From: Cyclostephanos tholiformis
Taxonomy: Eukaryota > Bacillariophyta > Thalassiosirophyceae > Thalassiosirales > Thalassiosiraceae
Assembly: GCA_036939975.1 (NCBI GenBank)
Contig: JALLPB010000959.1
Location: 1 to 12,011, forward strand
DNA: 12,011 nt
Direction of reading: 5' to 3'
In this document: in pieces, positions 7,708-12,011 of the stretch
Numbering within the stretch: the stretch's first letter is position 1
How the letters are laid out: each line of letters opens with the position of its first letter
Program-made: the position numbers and the translations under genes
Notes under the pieces: model-generated
Databases searched by the model: none
Told to the model about the DNA's origin: nothing
What the model saw: only the letters and a program-made list of their open reading frames with translations

Positions 7708-8356
7708 TTTTAGTTCTGGCAAGTGTGTGTGGGTCATCAATATGGTTAGACTCTTTCAACCAACATCATATCAGGTGTATGCAGTCTCGTCTCCCATCTA
7801 GTGGTTTGGAGCTGTTGGTTTGGGCAATGATATAGTTCAAGAACATCAGTTTTCGATTTTCTGTGAGAAACTTTTTTGCATTGGGAGTCATGCTCTCTCC
7901 ATTATAGGACGGTGCCATGGATCAAATTTAGTAAGTACACTCGCAAGGTGGACAGGAGCAGCCTTGAATTGTTCTTGTTCTCATTCTTCCTCGACCGTTA
8001 CGTCTGACAAGAGTTCATCCACCCTCTTTCTATTATCCTACTCTTTGTGTTCATGACATCATTGCAATCATCACCAGGTATTCTTCTATCCAGATCATGA
8101 CAGCTTTGGTTGTACCTTCTCTCCTGCAGGCCGATGGATAACAAAACCGGCCTTGGTCTATTCTGAAGTAAACATCTAGGAACAATCACATTGCCAGTCC
8201 TTGAGACAAATTTAATTTTGAGACAATTTTCGCATCCCTTCAAGATATGGGAGATACATGGTGGTATTTGGTATTGCGCTAGCTGGCTATGATAGGTACT
8301 GATGATGAGTGAACGTTTCTTGACTTATTAAATTTTCAATCAAGTGGGGTGACAGT

Positions 8357-8392
8357 ATTTTCTGGTGTCACACAAGCATTATTTTCTGGTGT
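8357..8392 (+). repeat. 12-bp direct repeat in the left inverted repeat
   Basis: ATTTTCTGGTGT occurs at 8357-8368 and again at 8381-8392, a 24-base period. It lies in the outer part of the left arm of the candidate element. Confidence 0.85.
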
Positions 8393-8400
8393 GTGGGTGT

Positions 8401-8424
8401 CTGCTGGTTTGTCACAAACAGCAG
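8401..8424. repeat. Near-perfect hairpin at the inner edge of the left arm
   Basis: CTGCTGGTTTGT and ACAAACAGCAG pair around a single C, with one bulged G. It shares the CTGCTGG core with the palindrome in the right arm. Confidence 0.75.
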
Positions 8425-8764
8425 CAATTTTATTTTACTTATCACAATGTAATAGCAAGTAAAAATTAAAACCTACTGTATGTAACCTAGGGCATGTTAT
8501 GCCTTTTCCAGCCATCTCGTGCATCCTCCACTTCCTCTTATCTAAATAATCTCTTGTCTTATTGCCCCCTATCCACTCATCTTGGTTCTCCACACTCCTC
8601 AAATCTTGGCCTCTGTCTCTATCATGTCATCCCTCTTCCTTCATTCTCATTATATGGATTACTAAATGTGACTCTAATTTGTAATTTACATGCCATTACC
8701 ATAGTGAGCTGTTTTGGAATTTTATCATCTCTATGTTGCAAAAATCAACACCAGCAAACACACT

Positions 8765-8790
8765 CACACCAGCAGAATTCTGCTGGTGTG
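8765..8790. repeat. Perfect 26-bp palindrome
   Basis: The 13-base arm CACACCAGCAGAA is followed immediately by its exact reverse complement TTCTGCTGGTGTG, with no spacer. It lies inside the right arm of the candidate element and could form a cruciform or be a dyad binding site. Confidence 0.95.
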
Positions 8791-9324
8791 GCACCAGAAA
8801 ACACATACATCCAATCAATCAATTGTACACAAAGAACAAATATAATTTTAGTGTTAAGCAATCTGAATTGTTGTCACAAAACTCTGGTAAATGAAACCCA
8901 GGAGCATTCTTAATATGAAAAATAGATTAACTTTGTCTAAAACTGGCTCAGGCATGCACACCCTGCTTGCCCAACTACAGCTGTGCAACAAGTATGGTGC
9001 ATGCCAATGTTGGCCAAAAACTCGTAAACATAACATTTCAGGAGTTTTTTGTTGTCCAAAAATGCACGTACTCGCTACTTCTAGCTTCTAGGTAAAACAA
9101 TGCTTAATAGAAATCAATTGTTTAAAAAATAACATGCTAGTTTAACCCCCCCCCCCAACAAAATATTCAGTGATCTTAGTAAACTCAGTCCAATTTCATC
9201 TATATGTCACACTCCTATTGTTAAATGGAGTCTTAACTTCCTCTGAGGCACTTTTTCAATTAGTTGATGATGAAAAAAACAAAAACAAAAGGTGTATGCG
9301 TGTCCAAATGATGCTAGCAGCCAC

Positions 9325-9546
9325 AATACTTGCCCAATGGTGGCATCCAGTGGCTTCAATCAAAACCCCGGACCTCCTCTATTGGGTGAGGGTATGGTAT
9401 CAGCGCATTGCTATGGTCAAGCAATTGACCAGCAAATATGGTGAGTTTTTGCTCATTATTTTTCATTCAACCCGGGCGGCCGCTGGGGCAATATGTAATG
9501 AATACTTGCCTGATGGCGGCATCTGGGGGCTTCTATCAAAGCCCTG
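9325..9546 (+). repeat. Diverged direct repeat, about 46 bp, period 176
   Basis: 9325-9371 and 9501-9546 both read AATACTTGCC, then ATGG, GGCATC, GGCTTC, ATCAAA and CCC in the same order with scattered substitutions. Both are followed by similar ATT(G/A)GGTGA and end near a shared ATGGTGAG. Translated in register they give NTCPMVASSGF and NTCLMAASGGF, but the copies are in different frames of the DNA (176 is not a multiple of 3). It is probably an old duplication or repeat-element remnant. Confidence 0.6.
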
Positions 9547-9951
9547 AATCTATGCAATTAGGTGATGTGCTCAGTATTGCACACGCTTGGTGTTGCACTG
9601 GCATGTCCACAAGGCCATCAAAATGGTGAGCAATGGAGGTGGACTTGATTGGCATTGAAGATTTTGTAATTAACCATAACTGTTACCGTAGCTAACGACC
9701 ATGTTATGGTCCATTAAAACTAAAGTCAAACCATATTAATCTTAACTATATGTTTAGTCTATTTGTATTATATGGGCACCTGCCGAATACAATGGATGCC
9801 ATTTGAGCAACAATTGTCCTTGGCCGGTAATCAATTTTGTAAAAAATACAGAGGTTGATAGAAATATATTAGGATCTATTAAAATCTACTTTATTTTAAG
9901 TGATACTACTAGAAGTGCAACTACTCTCCCTTGACGTAACCAACTTCTCAT

Positions 9952-10227
9952 TCAATAGAGTAATCCTATGAATGCTTGCATCATTTGGAGATACTTGGAT
10001 TCATTGTCCTGTTGATGTGGATGTTGAGCCAGGTTACAGCCATTCCAGCCTTGGGGGGAATAATCAGGATAGGGAAAAGATGCCAGCCCTTCATCCTCCA
10101 ACAAGTTGATAACTACAGTTGCCATGGCAGACTTTGAGAAATTGTGCTCAGTAAGAATGTCTTTTTGAACCAGAGTGACGTTGAAGTCAGGTTCAGTGCA
10201 CTGGACATTTGGGTTGATAAAAGTCTT
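9952..10227 (-). other. 91-codon stop-free stretch, possible exon or remnant
   Basis: Minus-strand frame running between a TAG (10228-10230) and a TGA (9952-9954). It encodes a protein-like sequence with a mixed composition (for example AMATVVINLLEDEGLASF and SPQGWNGCNL). It has no ATG near its beginning, so it would need an upstream exon; I found no convincing donor. I recognise no family. A chance open frame is at least as likely. Confidence 0.2.
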
Positions 10228-10385
10228 CTAATTTCCAGATGCTAGGATTTGTCACAATCAGCTCCAAGCTCCGCCATGGGTTGATTCGGGGTCATCCAGG
10301 GCTCCTTTTCATCTGTCTTTTATCTTCTAATTATATCAAAGTGCACATTGAGCAGGGGGCTGGGGGTGGGGTGCAAGGAGGAGTA

Positions 10386-10412
10386 GGGGCAAGTACGGGC
10401 AGGGATCGGGGG
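10386..10412 (+). other. G-quadruplex-type sequence
   Basis: Four G tracts (GGGG, GGG, GGG, GGGGG) with loops of 7, 2 and 3 bases. More G tracts lie just upstream (10355-10371). It stands alone in AT-rich DNA about 340 bases beyond the epimerase stop codon. Confidence 0.55.
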
Positions 10413-10754
10413 AATTGAACATCATGTACTAAAAATGAGACAATTTAGTACTACAATGCTGTAATGTACTGCACAGGATGAACTCAAAAGAAATAAACCT
10501 TGCATTGCTCAATATGAAAAATAAAAACAGCTCTTTTCATCTGTGGTGCTTAAGAGAAGTTTGTACAAATATGTGGGGCGCAATACTATATCTTTTAACG
10601 TGAACACTGTTTCTCTCGTCCCCCCCCTCTCCCCCAACAACACCACTAATGACAACTGTAACGAGTGCATTGCAAAAACAAGGGCAGATTAGACCCAAAA
10701 ATAAATATTGATCGTGTATCCCCCCACGCATCCCCCCTCCCCCCCGCTGCCTCA

Positions 10755-11846
10755 TCAAACGGTGCTCTCTTCATTCCCGAGCTGCAATAGAGAATCCTCC
10801 ACCTGCTGTACGATCTCGCTCTTGCTGAAGTCGGCGGTATTACCCTCCTTGATCTCCCTCTCGATCTCGCCCTTGATCCAAAAGTACGTCTTGCGCAATC
10901 CATCGACGATCTTCGTCGTCGGTTCCCACCCGAGCTTTTCCATGATGAGCACATTGTTCGAGTTACGTCCGCGCACTCCCATGGGACCGTCGATGTGCTT
11001 GATGGGCAGGTGTCCCTTATCCTCGTACGAAAGCGCCACGGCCGCGAAGTCATTCATGCTTATCATCTCGGTCGATCCGAGGTTGATGGGAACGTCGCAA
11101 TCCGAGAACGTAAGCCTCAGCACGCCCTCGACGCAATCGTCGATGTACGTGAACGATCGAGTTTGCAATCCGTCCCCCCATATCTCGTACTCGACCGTGG
11201 ACGTGATGGCCTTGCGACAGAACGCCGCGGGCGCCTTCTCCCTCCCCCCCTTCCACGTGCCCCTGGGGCCGTAGATGTTGTGAAAGCGCGCGATGCGTAT
11301 GTTTAATGGGAAGTCGCGACCGTACGCCAGCGCCATCTCCTCGGCGTAGAGCTTCTCGAGGCCGTACATATCCTGGGGACGTGCCGGCCAGGCGTCGGAC
11401 TCGACGAGGCCGGGATTTTCGGGATCCTCCTGCTTCGCCTCGTTGTAAACGCACGCCGAGCTCGCGTAGAAGAAATCGCGACACTTGCTCCGACGTGCCG
11501 CCTCGAGCATGTTCATGGATATCGACGTGTTATTGAAGCTAAGTACCGACTCGTTCGAGCATATGAATCCCATCCCGCCCATGTCGGCGGCGAGGTTGTA
11601 AACCTGGAGGCAATCCTTGCATGCGCGCACGGCCACCTCGAGCTTGCGAAGATCGTCGAGTATGAACTCGTCGCAGAATTCCTCCGGCTTCATGAATTCG
11701 TTCTCCTTCCAATCGACGACGGTGACCTTGTACCCGTTCTCCTTGAGGCGCTTCGCGATGTGTGAGCCGATGAAGCCCGCGCCTCCACCGACGCATACCT
11801 TCGCGCCGTTGCCGGGGGGTAGAGTGAATGGTCTGTGTTCGGTCAT
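10755..11846 (-). CDS. GME: GDP-mannose 3,5-epimerase
   Basis: An intact 363-residue intronless frame, close to the plant enzyme (377 in Arabidopsis). It belongs to the extended short-chain dehydrogenase family. Visible features: the Rossmann motif GGAGFIGSH (21-29) for NAD, SSACVY with catalytic Cys132, MYGLEK with Tyr161 and Lys165, GTWKGGREKAP (196-206) with catalytic Lys204, and VRGRNSNN (291-298) in the sugar-nucleotide site. Cys132, Tyr161, Lys165 and Lys204 correspond to Cys145, Tyr174, Lys178 and Lys217 of the plant enzyme with a constant offset of 13. The enzyme converts GDP-D-mannose to GDP-L-galactose (and GDP-L-gulose) in the cytosol, feeding ascorbate synthesis and L-galactose in cell-surface polysaccharides. 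No targeting peptide is evident. The start ATG at 11846 is the first in this frame before the Rossmann fold; bases just upstream are a C-rich leader on the coding strand. All key residues are present, so it should be active. Confidence 0.97.
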   Translation of the reverse strand: MTEHRPFTLPPGNGAKVCVGGGAGFIGSHIAKRLKENGYKVTVVDWKENEFMKPEEFCDEFILDDLRKLEVAVRACKDCLQVYNLAADMGGMGFICSNESVLSFNNTSISMNMLEAARRSKCRDFFYASSACVYNEAKQEDPENPGLVESDAWPARPQDMYGLEKLYAEEMALAYGRDFPLNIRIARFHNIYGPRGTWKGGREKAPAAFCRKAITSTVEYEIWGDGLQTRSFTYIDDCVEGVLRLTFSDCDVPINLGSTEMISMNDFAAVALSYEDKGHLPIKHIDGPMGVRGRNSNNVLIMEKLGWEPTTKIVDGLRKTYFWIKGEIEREIKEGNTADFSKSEIVQQVEDSLLQLGNEESTV

Positions 11847-11865
11847 GATGCAATTATGTCAAGGT

Positions 11866-11895
11866 GGGGAGGTGGGGGGGGGCGGGGGCTCTGGG
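11866..11895 (+). promoter_or_regulatory. G-tract cluster just upstream of the epimerase start
   Basis: Runs of 4, 9, 5 and 3 G with loops of 4, 1 and 4 bases, 20 to 49 bases upstream of the epimerase ATG. On the coding strand it is a C-rich leader. It fits a G-quadruplex pattern on the template strand; a regulatory role is only inferred from its position. Confidence 0.4.
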
Positions 11896-11977
11896 TTGTT
11901 TTTATGGTGGGGTGAGTGATGGCTCGTGAAATGGGCTGATCAGATTCTTTTATTATTATTGGGTGACTTCCGAAATT

Positions 11978-12010
11978 GTTCTAAATTTTTTTAGTGCCAA
12001 AATTTAGAAC
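11978..12010. repeat. Perfect 12-bp inverted repeat at the window edge
   Basis: GTTCTAAATTTT at 11978-11989 and its exact reverse complement AAAATTTAGAAC at 11999-12010 are separated by 9 bases. It would form an AT-rich hairpin. It lies about 130-165 bases upstream of the epimerase start, so it is not the terminator of that gene. It may be part of an element that continues outside the window. Confidence 0.85.
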
Positions 12011-12011
12011 T

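Larger units (their letters stand above)
8358..8801. mobile_element. Candidate miniature inverted-repeat element (MITE-like)
   Basis: The left end, 8358-8411 (TTTTCTGGTG...CTGCTGGTTTG), matches the reverse complement of the right end, 8746-8801, at roughly three quarters of positions with two 1-base gaps by hand alignment. The 444-bp unit has no coding capacity, and its interior is AT-rich and pyrimidine-rich. These are the usual traits of a non-autonomous DNA transposon. No unambiguous target-site duplication is visible, and TIR edges are approximate. A pair of unrelated foldback sequences is the alternative. Confidence 0.5.
7708..10754. other. 3-kb AT-rich region without a convincing gene
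   Basis: Base composition is clearly more AT-rich than in the flanking genes, and it lacks the CGA/TCG-type codons seen there. Open frames are short, mostly start at non-ATG codons and match no family I know. The part nearest 7708 should include the carrier 3' untranslated region, and that nearest 10754 the epimerase 3' end. The region contains a candidate inverted-repeat element, a diverged direct repeat, a run of 11 C at 9146-9156, a 91-codon minus-strand frame and a G-rich tract, which are listed separately. I found no tRNA or rRNA. Confidence 0.6.

Noticed and set aside
8494..8913. Plus-strand frame of 139 codons
   Set aside because: It lies within and beyond the candidate inverted-repeat element and has a Ser/Leu/Cys-rich composition typical of translated AT/pyrimidine-rich DNA; no motif was found.
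9325..9371. Possible tRNA-derived SINE promoter boxes in the direct repeat
   Set aside because: Sequences vaguely like A and B boxes on the minus strand are in the wrong order and mismatch the consensus.
9170..9547. Plus-strand frame of 125 codons with a GTG start
   Set aside because: A GTG start is not expected in a nuclear gene, and the sequence spans the diverged direct repeat in inconsistent frames.
11050..11484. Minus-strand frame of 144 codons within the epimerase
   Set aside because: It is an Arg-rich alternative frame of the GME coding sequence.

Overview
The window looks like nuclear DNA of a protist alga, most likely a centric diatom. The reasons are: GT-AG introns of only 96 and 111 nt; compact GC-rich genes separated by AT-rich spacers; a secreted trypsin-like protease with a C-terminal Cys/Trp domain (GDGCDWYE...CCYC) of a kind I associate with diatom and other stramenopile secreted proteins; and GDP-mannose 3,5-epimerase next to a SMYD-type SET/MYND protein and a mitochondrial carrier. 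No operon structure, Shine-Dalgarno sites or prokaryotic features are visible. The lineage call is an inference from gene style, not a species identification.

Layout: (1) 259-1680 (+), a protein with the body of a TatD-associated radical SAM protein, expanded by CGA/TCG triplet runs and lacking two of the three cluster cysteines. (2) 1681-2279, spacer with an uncertain Cys-rich open frame. (3) 2280-4031 (+), a SET-domain protein with a full N-terminal MYND finger and a second, half-size MYND-like finger inside the SET domain. (4) 4236-5619 (-), a trypsin-family protease gene whose 3' two thirds is open, but whose 5' part carries an in-frame stop and two apparent single-base frame changes; it is probably a decaying gene unless assembly errors explain it. 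(5) 5620-6492, spacer with diverged direct and inverted repeats and one ambiguous base. (6) 6493-7707 (+), a two-exon SLC25 mitochondrial carrier. (7) 7708-10754, a 3-kb AT-rich stretch with no convincing gene. It holds a candidate 444-bp miniature inverted-repeat element with a perfect 26-bp palindrome in one end, a diverged direct repeat, a 91-codon open frame and a G-quadruplex-type tract. (8) 10755-11846 (-), an intact GDP-mannose 3,5-epimerase with a G-tract-rich upstream region, followed by a perfect 12-bp inverted repeat at the window edge.

The genes do not form a pathway; they are ordinary unlinked eukaryotic neighbours on both strands. The observations most worth a second look are the radical SAM-like protein without its cluster motif, the damaged protease, the SET protein's unusual zinc-finger arrangement and the candidate miniature transposon.
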